Both the position numbers and the translations under genes were made by a program. Shown one piece after another: positions 1 through 5,339 of a stretch of DNA of 6,157 nt. This DNA comes from Planctomycetota bacterium. GTDB taxonomy: Bacteria > Planctomycetota > Brocadiia > SM23-32. Where the stretch lies: positions 1-6,157 of the forward strand of contig JAUVVP010000135.1 in NCBI GenBank assembly GCA_030604585.1. The letters are read 5' to 3'. How positions within the stretch are numbered: the stretch's first letter is position 1; each line of letters opens with the position of its first letter. The notes below the pieces were generated by a model. That model did not search any database and had not been told where the DNA came from. It saw only the letters and a list, made by a program, of their open reading frames with translations.

Positions 1-330
1 ACACAGAGGGTGGCGCGCCTATACGAGAGAACGGTCGATTTCGAGCGTGAGTCCCGCTCGGTTTTGCCTCCCGATCCCTTCCAAGACCTTCACGAACTCC
101 AGAAGGGCTGGACGGCCCCTATCAGGGATGGTATCCAGCAGCTCTTCGCGTTCCTCGACAGAATGCTGGCGGTCGACCTGTCAGCAGCCGACCCCGACAA
201 ACCAGTTTCTTTCGTCTTTGAGTTTGGGGAGCTACCACACGTTGAGGAGTTCTGCGCTGAGTTAGCCCGCCTCGAGCACCAACTCCCCGACCTCCTGCGC
301 CACGAGTTCGGAGCGAACCTGTTCCAGTGA
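1..330 (+). CDS. Hypothetical protein, probably 5'-truncated by the window edge
   Basis: An open frame runs from the first base of the window to a TGA at 328-330. A GTG at 10 could start a 106-residue protein, but the purine stretch before it touches the start codon, which is too close for a normal ribosome-binding site. The true start is therefore more likely outside the window. Codon third positions are mostly G or C, as in the real genes further right, which supports coding. The visible part is acidic and leucine-rich. Its second half (from about residue 68 of the GTG version) reads as strand then helix, with a run of Glu and Leu (HVEEFCAELARLEHQLPDLL) that could form an amphipathic helix. 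There is no signal peptide, membrane segment or cysteine motif. I do not recognise the family and propose no function. Confidence 0.5.
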   Translation, partial: TQRVARLYERTVDFERESRSVLPPDPFQDLHELQKGWTAPIRDGIQQLFAFLDRMLAVDLSAADPDKPVSFVFEFGELPHVEEFCAELARLEHQLPDLLRHEFGANLFQ

Positions 331-571
331 GGCAGGCTCGACCGCAAGCGCCCGACATCCGGGTGCAGCCCTGCCTGTCAGTAGCCAAACTCGGTGCTGG
401 CTATTCGCAGCTGCCGCCGCGGACCGGCCCCCGCGGAGGCCTGCTGGTTCGTGCCATCAGTCGGGACATTGCACCCCGTTGGGTACGCTGTCCACTAACC
501 GCTTTGCGTCCATACGGGCGACAGTCACCCCGGAGGCTTCAATCCTGTCAGACAAGACGCGCTTAGGGCCT

Positions 572-760
572 CTAACAAAACCAGTTCTGGGTGAAGTTCC
601 AGCAGACGAAAGCACAGCCGATGGTGAGGAAGGCTTCGTGCCTCTCCGGACGCCTCTCGTAACGAATGCGCAGGCGGCGAAACTGGCCCAGCCACGCCAG
701 CGTTCGCTCCACCACCCAGCCGACCCGGCCCAGGCCGTGATCCTTTGCCGAGCCCCCGCT
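572..760 (-). pseudogene. IS5-family (DDE) transposase, C-terminal remnant
   Basis: Read on the minus strand, the frame ending at TAG (572-574) gives GLGRVGWVVERTLAWLGQF followed by RRLRIRYERRPERHEAFL and a Cys/Trp-rich tail ending CWNFTQNWFC. This is the usual C-terminal block of IS5-family transposases. The WVVERT element carries the third catalytic acidic residue (Glu, codon 707-709), followed by the FRRLRIRYERR helix. Only about 60 residues survive. A stop at 776-778 closes the frame upstream, and I could not see the N-terminal DDE parts (the two Asp motifs) in the following bases in any minus frame. The position before WVVE that is normally Arg or a similar residue is Gly here, which also suggests decay. 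No terminal inverted repeats could be paired. The fragment cannot encode an active transposase. Confidence 0.82.
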
Positions 761-920
761 GTGTGAAAGCGCACCTTACGGCTCAGGCGGACTTCCTGGA
801 TTCTCGACACGCGACGCCTGCGCTAACGAGGAGGCGTGCCTGCGCGCCAGGGAAGCAGGGCTTTTCGCCCCGGTGTACACATGGTGCCATCTGACCCGCA
901 GGCATCATGTGGCAGGTTTC

Positions 921-940
921 AGTCACATTTTAGTCACATT
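921..940. repeat. Two-copy direct repeat AGTCACATT, period 11
   Basis: The 9-mer AGTCACATT occurs at 921-929 and again at 932-940, separated by two T-rich bases. The spacing of one helical turn would suit side-by-side protein binding, and the local AT-richness stands out from the GC-rich surroundings. It lies about 80 bases beyond the 3' end of the tRNA gene. Its function is unknown and chance is possible. Confidence 0.45.
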
Positions 941-998
941 CGGCCCGTCGCGCAGATGAAGCCACCGGCAAGTGAAGGGCGCGGCGGTCTCGTAAGTG

Positions 999-1011
999 CT
1001 TGGCAGCCAAG
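999..1011 (-). other. Small inverted repeat just past the tRNA 3' end
   Basis: CTTGGC and GCCAAG flank a single base, so the transcript could form a 5-bp stem (CTTGG/CCAAG) with a 3-base loop. It starts about nine bases past the encoded CCA on the tRNA strand. It might help end transcription or mark the precursor trailer, but there is no following U-run, so I do not call it an intrinsic terminator. Confidence 0.3.
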
Positions 1012-1022
1012 AGGAAAGGTGG

Positions 1023-1107
1023 TGCGGATGGGGGGACTCGAACCCCCATGAGCTTTTGGCTCACTAGGTCCTGAACCTAGCGCGTCTGCCAATTCCGCCA
1101 CATCCGC
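1023..1107 (-). tRNA. tRNA-Leu (anticodon CAG)
   Basis: The minus strand folds into a complete class II tRNA. The acceptor stem is GCGGATG with CATCCGC, and the discriminator base is A. The D-arm region contains GGCGGAATTGGCAGACGC. The anticodon stem is CTAGG/CCTAG around the loop TTCAGGA, giving anticodon CAG at 1071-1073. A long variable arm pairs TGAGC with GCTCA, and the T-arm GGGGG/CCCCC encloses TTCGAGT. The long variable arm, A73 and the anticodon identify a leucine acceptor that reads CUG codons. The next three transcribed bases (1022-1020) are CCA, so the 3' end is encoded in the gene and need not be added after transcription. No neighbouring tRNA is seen, so it appears to be transcribed alone. 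Confidence 0.97.
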
Positions 1108-1117
1108 ACGAAGCTAT

Positions 1118-1145
1118 ATTCTATAGGGCCGCTCCGTCTTGTCAA
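1118..1145 (-). promoter_or_regulatory. Sigma70-like promoter of tRNA-Leu
   Basis: On the minus strand a perfect TTGACA (1140-1145) is followed after 16 bases by TAGAAT (1118-1123), which matches the -10 consensus at five of six positions. Transcription would start near 1111, only a few bases before the mature tRNA 5' end at 1107. It overlaps an AT-rich patch in otherwise GC-rich DNA. Confidence 0.8.
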
Positions 1146-1268
1146 GGGATCGGGCTGCCGCGCCGGGTCAGCTTGAGACACCCGCGGCCCCCAGTGATCT
1201 CCTGTGGGCGCCAACGGTAAGGGGTGAGGCCACGCTCCGGCCGGCACTTTGTCCCCTCGGCTGGCAAG

Positions 1269-1297
1269 TGAACAACGAAGCGGCGCTGCCGTATAAT
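1269..1297 (+). promoter_or_regulatory. Sigma70-like promoter of the methyltransferase-like gene
   Basis: A perfect TATAAT (1292-1297) lies 17 bases downstream of TGAACA (1269-1274), which matches the -35 consensus at four of six positions. The expected start near 1304 gives a leader of about 35 bases before the ATG at 1340. The promoter sits inside the longer open frame that extends back to 1139, which argues that this upstream extension is not translated. Confidence 0.65.
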
Positions 1298-1339
1298 CGA
1301 GAGGAAACCGAGGATCGCAAAGGACGCGCCGACCGGCCT

Positions 1340-1927
1340 ATGTTCGACGACACCTTGAAAGCTGTCTTCCTGAGCGGCTTCGTCGTGGGTTCGGTGATCC
1401 GGGGGCTATACACGTGGCGAAACAGGCCGAGCCACAGACCGGGTGACCGGAAAGCGGCACTCGATACGCTGTTGCTGATGCTTGCTTCCGTGGGACTGGT
1501 CGTCGCGCCTCTCTTCTACGTGCTGACACCTTGGTTGGACTTCGCGGACTATCACCTGCCAATCTGGGCCGGCTGGACCGGCGCTGCCGTCCTTGCCGCT
1601 GCGTTGTGGTTGCTTTGGAGGTCACACGCAGACCTTGGGCGCAACTGGTCGCCGTCGCTTCAGATCCGGGAGGGCCATTCGCTGGTGACCCGGGGTGTTT
1701 ACCGCCATGTTCGCCATCCGATGTACGCTGCGCACGGGCTCTGGGCGATTGCCCAGGTCCTGTTGCTCCAGAACTGGATCGCGGGCCCGGCCCTTCTGGC
1801 GGTCTTCCTTCCCCTTTACCTGGTGCGCGCCCCGCGTGAAGAGCGGATGATGCTCGGTCACTTCGGAGAGGATTACCGTCTGTACATGAGCCGCACCGGC
1901 CGGCTGATCCCGAAGTTCTGGCGATAG
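1340..1927 (+). CDS. Isoprenylcysteine/phospholipid methyltransferase-family membrane protein
   Basis: This 195-residue integral membrane protein belongs to the ICMT/PEMT-like superfamily, whose members transfer methyl groups from S-adenosylmethionine to lipid-linked or other hydrophobic acceptors. Hydrophobic segments lie near residues 6-24, 42-63, 74-93 and 129-162. The signature is C-terminal: DLGRNWSPSLQIREGH at 98-113, then TRGVYRHVRHPMYAAH at 117-132, and EERMMLGHFGEDYRLYMSRTGRLIP at 167-191. The RHPMY element and the later paired acidic residues (Glu167, Glu168) form the cofactor-binding region in this family. I chose the ATG at 1340 because the preceding residues look unrelated and contain the promoter. 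The ribosome-binding site is weak (AAAGGA at 1319-1324 is too far away). The true acceptor is unknown; bacterial members are often annotated only by family. It faces the STAS gene tail to tail and seems monocistronic. Confidence 0.85.
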   Translation: MFDDTLKAVFLSGFVVGSVIRGLYTWRNRPSHRPGDRKAALDTLLLMLASVGLVVAPLFYVLTPWLDFADYHLPIWAGWTGAAVLAAALWLLWRSHADLGRNWSPSLQIREGHSLVTRGVYRHVRHPMYAAHGLWAIAQVLLLQNWIAGPALLAVFLPLYLVRAPREERMMLGHFGEDYRLYMSRTGRLIPKFWR

Positions 1928-2017
1928 TTGGCCAGGCCGAGCCACGGCGAAGCCGGCTGACGACGGGATGAAGGCGACCGGGCGGGGGTAGCTGCTACGA
2001 GGGGGACACGCAGCGCC
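1928..2017. other. Convergent intergenic gap with short palindrome
   Basis: Ninety bases separate the two convergent stop codons. The only clear structure is GTAGC-T-GCTAC at 1988-1998, a perfect 5-bp inverted repeat between G-runs. There is no strong stem followed by a T-run on either strand, so I call no intrinsic terminator. Confidence 0.4.
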
Positions 2018-2365
2018 CTATTCGGCGCCCGCATCTTCTGAGGCGAGAGCTTCTTCCACGGTCGGGAAGATGTCTATGACGGTGTCGAGCTTGCTGAGGT
2101 AGAAGAGCTCTTCGACGCTCGGCTGAGGGTTTACGACGCGGACGAACCCGTGGTCGCGTTCGGCGCCCCCACAGGCCTTCACTATCGGCGCGAGGCCCGT
2201 GGAAGTGGTGTAGGGGACTTCGCTCAAGTCGAAGATGAGCTTGTTGTGGCCCTGCTCGAGGAGTCGGTCCAGCTCCTCCGTGAGGGATTCCACGCCTTCG
2301 TCTTCTATCCTGCCGGACAGGCGAAGGACGATGGAAGCGCCGATCTTCTCCGTTTCGATCTTCAT
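2018..2365 (-). CDS. STAS-domain protein, anti-sigma factor antagonist-like
   Basis: The whole 115-residue protein is one STAS domain of the SpoIIAA/RsbV type, a small cytoplasmic regulator that normally binds an anti-sigma kinase and frees the sigma factor when it is not phosphorylated. Visible features are the first strands ending in VLRLSGRIED (13-22), the strand LIFDLSEV (43-50), and TTSTGLAPIVKA (53-64) at the position of the D-S-S/T-G phosphorylation site. Ser55 or Thr56 would be the phosphoacceptor. The usual preceding Asp is Thr54 here. The C-terminus is acidic. I start at ATG 2365 because MKIETEK opens the domain; an in-frame ATG at 2434 would add 23 basic residues unlike the family. 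Neither start has a clear Shine-Dalgarno site. No kinase, phosphatase or sigma factor lies within the window, so its partner is unknown. A role in another STAS-regulated process is equally possible. Confidence 0.87.
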   Translation of the reverse strand: MKIETEKIGASIVLRLSGRIEDEGVESLTEELDRLLEQGHNKLIFDLSEVPYTTSTGLAPIVKACGGAERDHGFVRVVNPQPSVEELFYLSKLDTVIDIFPTVEEALASEDAGAE

Positions 2366-2403
2366 GATGGGGCCCAGAGCAACTGTTCGCAGTGTGCGAC
2401 GGA

Positions 2404-2417
2404 GCCACTTATGTGGC
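2404..2417. repeat. Inverted repeat near the STAS start
   Basis: GCCAC and GTGGC enclose TTAT, a perfect 5-bp stem with a 4-base loop 39 bases before the STAS ATG. It could be an operator or a leader hairpin of the minus-strand gene. Chance is not excluded. Confidence 0.35.
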
Positions 2418-2540
2418 CTTTGTGCAAGCGGCATACCAAAACACCGCAGGGGAGAGTTGGCGCTGGCCGGCGCTCGGTTGGCAGAGGCGATTAGGACCGT
2501 TTCCAGTGCGAAGTTCCGCGTCGTGATGTCGTCCCAGAGG

Positions 2541-2592
2541 ACCGGGTTCCCGGTTCATAGGGGCACGTCTATTCGCGAGCACCGGGTCGCGA
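2541..2592. promoter_or_regulatory. Possible operator cluster upstream of the sugar operon
   Basis: A 14-base perfect palindrome, ACCGGG-TT-CCCGGT, lies at 2541-2554. Thirty-two bases further on, TCGCGA occurs twice (2573-2578 and 2587-2592) with eight bases between. Those eight bases include a second ACCGGG (2581-2586), exactly 40 bases after the first. All lie 50-105 bases before the -35 element of the operon promoter. Such paired palindromes resemble binding sites of dimeric sugar regulators, but no regulator gene is in the window and no known operator consensus matches. Confidence 0.4.
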
Positions 2593-2645
2593 TAACGCCG
2601 GATGCGTGCCTTGCGGCCGGCTCCAGGGGACCCGCAGGTGGGGAC

Positions 2646-2674
2646 TTGACAGGCCTGGAGCGATGGCTTAGGCT
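2646..2674 (+). promoter_or_regulatory. Sigma70-like promoter of the sugar operon
   Basis: A perfect TTGACA (2646-2651) is followed after 17 bases by TAGGCT (2669-2674), which keeps the first two bases and the last of the -10 consensus. Predicted transcription starts near 2681, leaving a leader of about 90 bases before the isomerase GTG. The weak -10 element would suit a promoter that needs an activator. Confidence 0.5.
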
Positions 2675-2685
2675 TTCCTGCCTCT

Positions 2686-2726
2686 GCGGCGCGGGGGTCA
2701 TGGGGCGAGTGGGCCGCCGCTTCTAA
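2686..2726 (+). promoter_or_regulatory. Structured leader with eight-codon reading frame
   Basis: In the predicted leader, GCGGCG (2686-2691) can pair with CGCCGC (2715-2720) across a 23-base loop. An ATG at 2700 opens a reading frame of eight codons, MGRVGRRF, ending at TAA 2724-2726. A G-run sits only two bases before its ATG, so translation is doubtful. The stem has no T-run and is not a terminator by itself. Confidence 0.25.
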
Positions 2727-2760
2727 CGAGGGCCAGAAGGACCTCGACGCTGATGGTTCG

Positions 2761-2765
2761 GGAGG
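2761..2765 (+). promoter_or_regulatory. Ribosome-binding site for the isomerase
   Basis: GGAGG lies seven bases before the GTG at 2773. This strong site decides the non-ATG start of the isomerase. Confidence 0.85.
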
Positions 2766-2772
2766 ACGAGAC

Positions 2773-4176
2773 GTGAGAACGACATTGGGCGTGATCGTCG
2801 GCAACCGGGGGTTCTTCCCTGACCAACTTGCGGCTCAGGGAAGAAAGGACATCATCCAGACGCTGAGAGGGAGCGACTGCCGGGCCGTTTGTCTGGGACC
2901 GAAGGACACCAAGTTCGGCACGGTCGAGACCTGGGAAGAGGCAAAGAAGTGCGCCGAACTGTTCAGGAAGCATGCCGCCAGGATCGACGGCGTCATCGTT
3001 ACGCTGCCCAACTTCGGGGATGAGAGAGGGGTCGCCGACGCCCTGCGGCTGGCCGACCTTAACGTGCCCGTGCTCATTCAGGCGACGCCGGACGACCCGA
3101 CCATGGCTACGCTCGACCAGAGGCGCGACTCCTTCTGCGGGAAGATATCCGTCTGCAACAACCTGAAGCAGTACGGTATCCCGTTCACGCTGACTGAGAT
3201 GCACACGGTGGCTGTGGACAGCGAAGGCTTCCGCTCGGACCTGGAACGGTTCGCCGCCCTGTGCCGCGTAGTGAACGGCCTCAGGAGGGTGCGGATCGGG
3301 GCGATCGGCGCCAGGCCGGCCGCTTTCAATACGGTCCGCTTCAGCGAGAAGATCCTCGAAGCGCACGGCATCTCGGTCGAGACGGTCGATCTGTCGGACA
3401 TCTTCTCCTCCATCGCCAAACTCGGGCAGTCGAACCGGCGGGTGACGGCCAGGGCCTCGAAGATCAGGGCCTACTGCGCCACCGAAGGCGTGAAGGACGA
3501 GCACATCCTGAAGATGGCCAGGCTCGCGGTCGTGCTGGACGACTTCATCAAAGAGAAGGGATTGCAGGCTTGCGCCGTCCAGTGCTGGACCTCGATGGAA
3601 GAGAACTACGGGATCGTCCCCTGCACCGTGATGAGCATGCTGAGCAACTCGCTGACGCCGGCCGCCTGCGAGCTGGACGTCGGCGGCGCCCTGGCGATGT
3701 ACGCCCTGCAACTCGCATCGGGGACGCCGAGCGCCCTGATGGACTGGAACAACAACTACGCCGATGAGCCGGACAAGTGCATTCTCTTCCATTGCAGCAA
3801 CGCGCCGAAGCACTTCTTCGATGACGTCAAGATGGACACGCAGGAGGTCATCGGGACGGGCGTCGGCGTCGAGAACACCTTCGGCACCTGCGTCGGGCGC
3901 ATCCGGAGCGGGCCGCTGACGTTCGCCAGGTTCGCCACGGACGACCTGCAAGGGACAATGCGCGCCTATGTCGGCGAGGGCGAGTTCACCGACGACCCCG
4001 TGGACACCTTCGGCGGGCACGGCGTGGTGCGCATAGGGGGGCTGCAGCGGCTGCTCAAGTACGTCTGCCGCAATGGCTTCGAGCATCACGTCGCCGTCGG
4101 CCTCTCGAGCTGTGCCGACGTTCTGAACGAGGCGTTTTCCAACTACCTCGGTTTCGACACCTACTATCACAAGTAG
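2773..4176 (+). CDS. L-fucose/L-arabinose isomerase family protein
   Basis: This 467-residue cytoplasmic protein belongs to the FucI/AraA-like ketol isomerases, which interconvert aldoses and 2-ketoses using a divalent metal, usually Mn. The N-terminal half has the alternating strand/helix pattern of the family, including DGVIVTLPNFGDERGVADALR (about 73-93) and RVRIGAIGARPAAFNT (about 173-188). The active-site half contains QCWTSMEENYGIVPC (about 274-288), CELDVGGALAMYALQ (299-313), ALMDWNN (321-327), ILFHCSNAPKHF and FGGHGVV. Candidate metal ligands are Glu300, Asp324 and His416. The 24-residue gap between Glu and Asp equals that between Glu337 and Asp361 of E. coli FucI. It is shorter than classical FucI (about 590) and near AraA in length, but the motifs are FucI-like. 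The GTG start has a strong Shine-Dalgarno site. The ribulokinase downstream suggests a pentose substrate such as L-arabinose; fucose, D-arabinose or another sugar remains possible. Confidence 0.88.
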   Translation: MRTTLGVIVGNRGFFPDQLAAQGRKDIIQTLRGSDCRAVCLGPKDTKFGTVETWEEAKKCAELFRKHAARIDGVIVTLPNFGDERGVADALRLADLNVPVLIQATPDDPTMATLDQRRDSFCGKISVCNNLKQYGIPFTLTEMHTVAVDSEGFRSDLERFAALCRVVNGLRRVRIGAIGARPAAFNTVRFSEKILEAHGISVETVDLSDIFSSIAKLGQSNRRVTARASKIRAYCATEGVKDEHILKMARLAVVLDDFIKEKGLQACAVQCWTSMEENYGIVPCTVMSMLSNSLTPAACELDVGGALAMYALQLASGTPSALMDWNNNYADEPDKCILFHCSNAPKHFFDDVKMDTQEVIGTGVGVENTFGTCVGRIRSGPLTFARFATDDLQGTMRAYVGEGEFTDDPVDTFGGHGVVRIGGLQRLLKYVCRNGFEHHVAVGLSSCADVLNEAFSNYLGFDTYYHK

Positions 4177-4191
4177 CCCCGGGGTTCCGCA

Positions 4192-4202
4192 GCGCAGGGG
4201 CT
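4192..4202 (+). repeat. 11-base spacer repeat GCGCAGGGGCT, copy 1
   Basis: This copy lies in the 54-base gap between isomerase and dehydrogenase genes, 28 bases before the dehydrogenase ATG. The identical 11-mer lies in the next gap (5314-5324). Here its GGGGCT end can also pair with AGCCCC at the isomerase stop (4175-4180). Confidence 0.4.
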
Positions 4203-4220
4203 GCCCATTCGCCGCAGATA

Positions 4221-4224
4221 AGGG
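4221..4224 (+). promoter_or_regulatory. Ribosome-binding site for the dehydrogenase
   Basis: AGGG, preceded by A, lies six bases before the ATG at 4231. The match is moderate and the spacing is good, supporting this start. Confidence 0.65.
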
Positions 4225-4230
4225 CCACGC

Positions 4231-5280
4231 ATGAGGCGCATCGTCCTTGAGTCACCCGGCAAGCTGGTCGTGGACGAAGTGGACGTGCCAGAGCTGGGTC
4301 CGGGCCAGGCCCTGGTCAGGATTGCCAAGGTGGGCATCTGTGGCTCCGACATGCACCTCTTTCGGCTGGGCCGCATCGGTGAGATCCGGATAGAGGGCCC
4401 CTTCGTCATCGGCCACGAGTGCGTGGGCGTGGTGGAGGAGGTGGGGCACGGTGTCAGCCGGGAGTTGACCGGGGCTCGGGTGGCCGTTGAGCCGGCGATC
4501 CCATGCGGGCGGTGCCGGTGGTGCCTGACTGGGGCCGTCAACGTATGTCCGACGATCGGGTTCCTGGGTCTGCCGCCGACCCCGGGCGCCTTCCAGGAGT
4601 ACCTGGTCCATCCGGCGCATCTTCTGGAGCCCCTGGCGGATGGCATCAGCGACGCGGCGGCCGTGGCTCTGGAGCCGATGGCCATTGCCATGAACGCCGT
4701 GAAGCTGGTCAAAGTCAAGCCGGGCCAGCGCGTGGCGATCCTGGGCACGGGCGTGATGGGCACGTGCGTGTTGGCGCTGCTCTCGCTCTACAGGGGGCTG
4801 CGAGTGGTCTGCGTGGACCTGATGGCCGACCGCCTCGAACGGGCGAAGGCAATGGGTGCGGACGCGGTCATCCAGCCGGGCGACGCAGCGGACGAAGAGG
4901 TGGCCGAGCGGATCCGCTCAGCGCTTGGCGCACACGGGGCCGACGTTGTGTTCGAGTGCGCGGGCGCGCCGCAGACGCTGTGGAACATGTGTGAGGTCTG
5001 CGCGCCCGGCGCCCACGTGGCCGTCATCGGCAGCAGCCACGACGATCGGGTCATCTTCTCCTCCGGCACCACCAGGCGGAAGGGCCTCACCATGCGTTTC
5101 GTCCGCCGCAGCCTGCACACGCTTGCGCCCTGCATAGAGCTGTGCGAGCGCGGCCTGCTGTCCCCTGAGGACCTGGTGACGCACACCTTCGGCGCGGGCG
5201 ACATCGAGAAGGCATTCGAGACGGTTGGCAGCTATGCCGACGGGGTGCTGAAGGCCCTTGTCGACATGGCAAGCTGGTAG
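4231..5280 (+). CDS. Zinc-dependent medium-chain dehydrogenase (polyol/sorbitol-dehydrogenase type)
   Basis: This complete 349-residue cytoplasmic oxidoreductase oxidises a secondary alcohol with NAD(P)+. The N-terminal GroES-like domain carries GICGSD with Cys37 and GHE with His62 and Glu63. Glu148 in ALEPMA is the fourth residue of the catalytic zinc site; its 111-residue distance from Cys37 matches Cys44-Glu155 of sorbitol dehydrogenase. A structural zinc site has Cys92, Cys95, Cys98 and Cys106. The Rossmann motif GTGVMG is at 172-177, and Asp196 at the end of the second strand (VVCVDL) favours NAD+. The family includes sorbitol, xylitol, arabinitol, galactitol and threonine dehydrogenases, and motifs alone do not separate them. 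It sits 54 bases after the isomerase and 59 before the ribulokinase, so a pentitol or a sugar-derived alcohol feeding the kinase is the natural inference. Confidence 0.9.
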   Translation: MRRIVLESPGKLVVDEVDVPELGPGQALVRIAKVGICGSDMHLFRLGRIGEIRIEGPFVIGHECVGVVEEVGHGVSRELTGARVAVEPAIPCGRCRWCLTGAVNVCPTIGFLGLPPTPGAFQEYLVHPAHLLEPLADGISDAAAVALEPMAIAMNAVKLVKVKPGQRVAILGTGVMGTCVLALLSLYRGLRVVCVDLMADRLERAKAMGADAVIQPGDAADEEVAERIRSALGAHGADVVFECAGAPQTLWNMCEVCAPGAHVAVIGSSHDDRVIFSSGTTRRKGLTMRFVRRSLHTLAPCIELCERGLLSPEDLVTHTFGAGDIEKAFETVGSYADGVLKALVDMASW

Positions 5281-5313
5281 GTCGGCTCGACACGACACCT
5301 CCTGCTGCCTCGG

Positions 5314-5324
5314 GCGCAGGGGCT
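5314..5324 (+). repeat. 11-base spacer repeat GCGCAGGGGCT, copy 2
   Basis: This copy is identical to the 11-mer at 4192-4202 and lies in the next intergenic gap, 15 bases before the kinase ATG. Here CCTGC (5301-5305) can pair with GCAGG (5316-5320) to form a small hairpin just before the ribosome-binding site. Confidence 0.4.
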
Positions 5325-5328
5325 CGCT

Positions 5329-5333
5329 GAGGG
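5329..5333 (+). promoter_or_regulatory. Ribosome-binding site for the ribulokinase
   Basis: GAGGG lies six bases before the ATG at 5340, supporting that start over any internal one. Confidence 0.75.
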
Positions 5334-5339
5334 ATCACG

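Larger units (their letters stand above)
331..1019. other. Gene-poor stretch with transposase remnant
   Basis: No intact gene is supported between the end of the first frame and the tRNA. The stretch holds the C-terminal transposase fragment at 572-760, a weak imperfect hairpin around 467-498 (arms GGAC and GTCC, with an inner ACCC/GGGT), a two-copy tandem repeat at 921-940 and a small inverted repeat at 999-1011. The short open frames here show no family signature. The one at 836-1051 runs into the tRNA gene. The region looks like decayed insertion-prone DNA next to a tRNA. Confidence 0.6.
2366..2772. other. Divergent intergenic region upstream of the sugar operon
   Basis: These 407 bases lie between the starts of the minus-strand STAS gene and the plus-strand isomerase gene. 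No convincing coding frame is present. The region contains GCCAC-TTAT-GTGGC (2404-2417) close to the STAS start, the palindrome at 2541-2554, paired TCGCGA sites at 2573-2592, the promoter at 2646-2674, and a leader with a GC-rich stem and an eight-codon reading frame. I could not identify a good promoter for the STAS gene. Confidence 0.55.

Noticed and set aside
467..498. Possible insertion-sequence terminal repeat or terminator
   Set aside because: The hairpin is imperfect, lacks a T-run, and no partner repeat was found on the other side of the transposase fragment.
860..1019. Integrase gene remnant next to tRNA-Leu
   Set aside because: The position and the tandem repeat are suggestive, but no tyrosine-recombinase residues (R-HxxR-Y block) can be read in any frame, and no duplicated tRNA end is present.
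836..1051. 71-codon frame ending in VRMGGLEPP
   Set aside because: Its last codons are the antisense of the tRNA-Leu T-arm and acceptor region, a well-known spurious protein tail. Nothing upstream resembles a family.
1139..1339. N-terminal extension of the methyltransferase-like protein to 262 residues
   Set aside because: The added residues look random, the extension would begin with TTG, and it contains the promoter with perfect TATAAT.
2235..2726. Plus-strand frame overlapping the STAS gene and divergent region
   Set aside because: It opposes the clear STAS domain, has low-complexity Ser/Arg composition and no ribosome-binding site.
2698..4170. Antisense open frame of 490 codons opposite the isomerase gene
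   Set aside because: It mirrors the isomerase frame and arises from high third-position GC. It shows no family motif, while the plus strand has a complete active site and a strong ribosome-binding site.
2773..4176. Naming the isomerase araA
   Set aside because: The motifs CELDVGG and LMDWNN with the Glu-Asp spacing fit the FucI side of the superfamily. The kinase neighbour alone does not justify the araA name.
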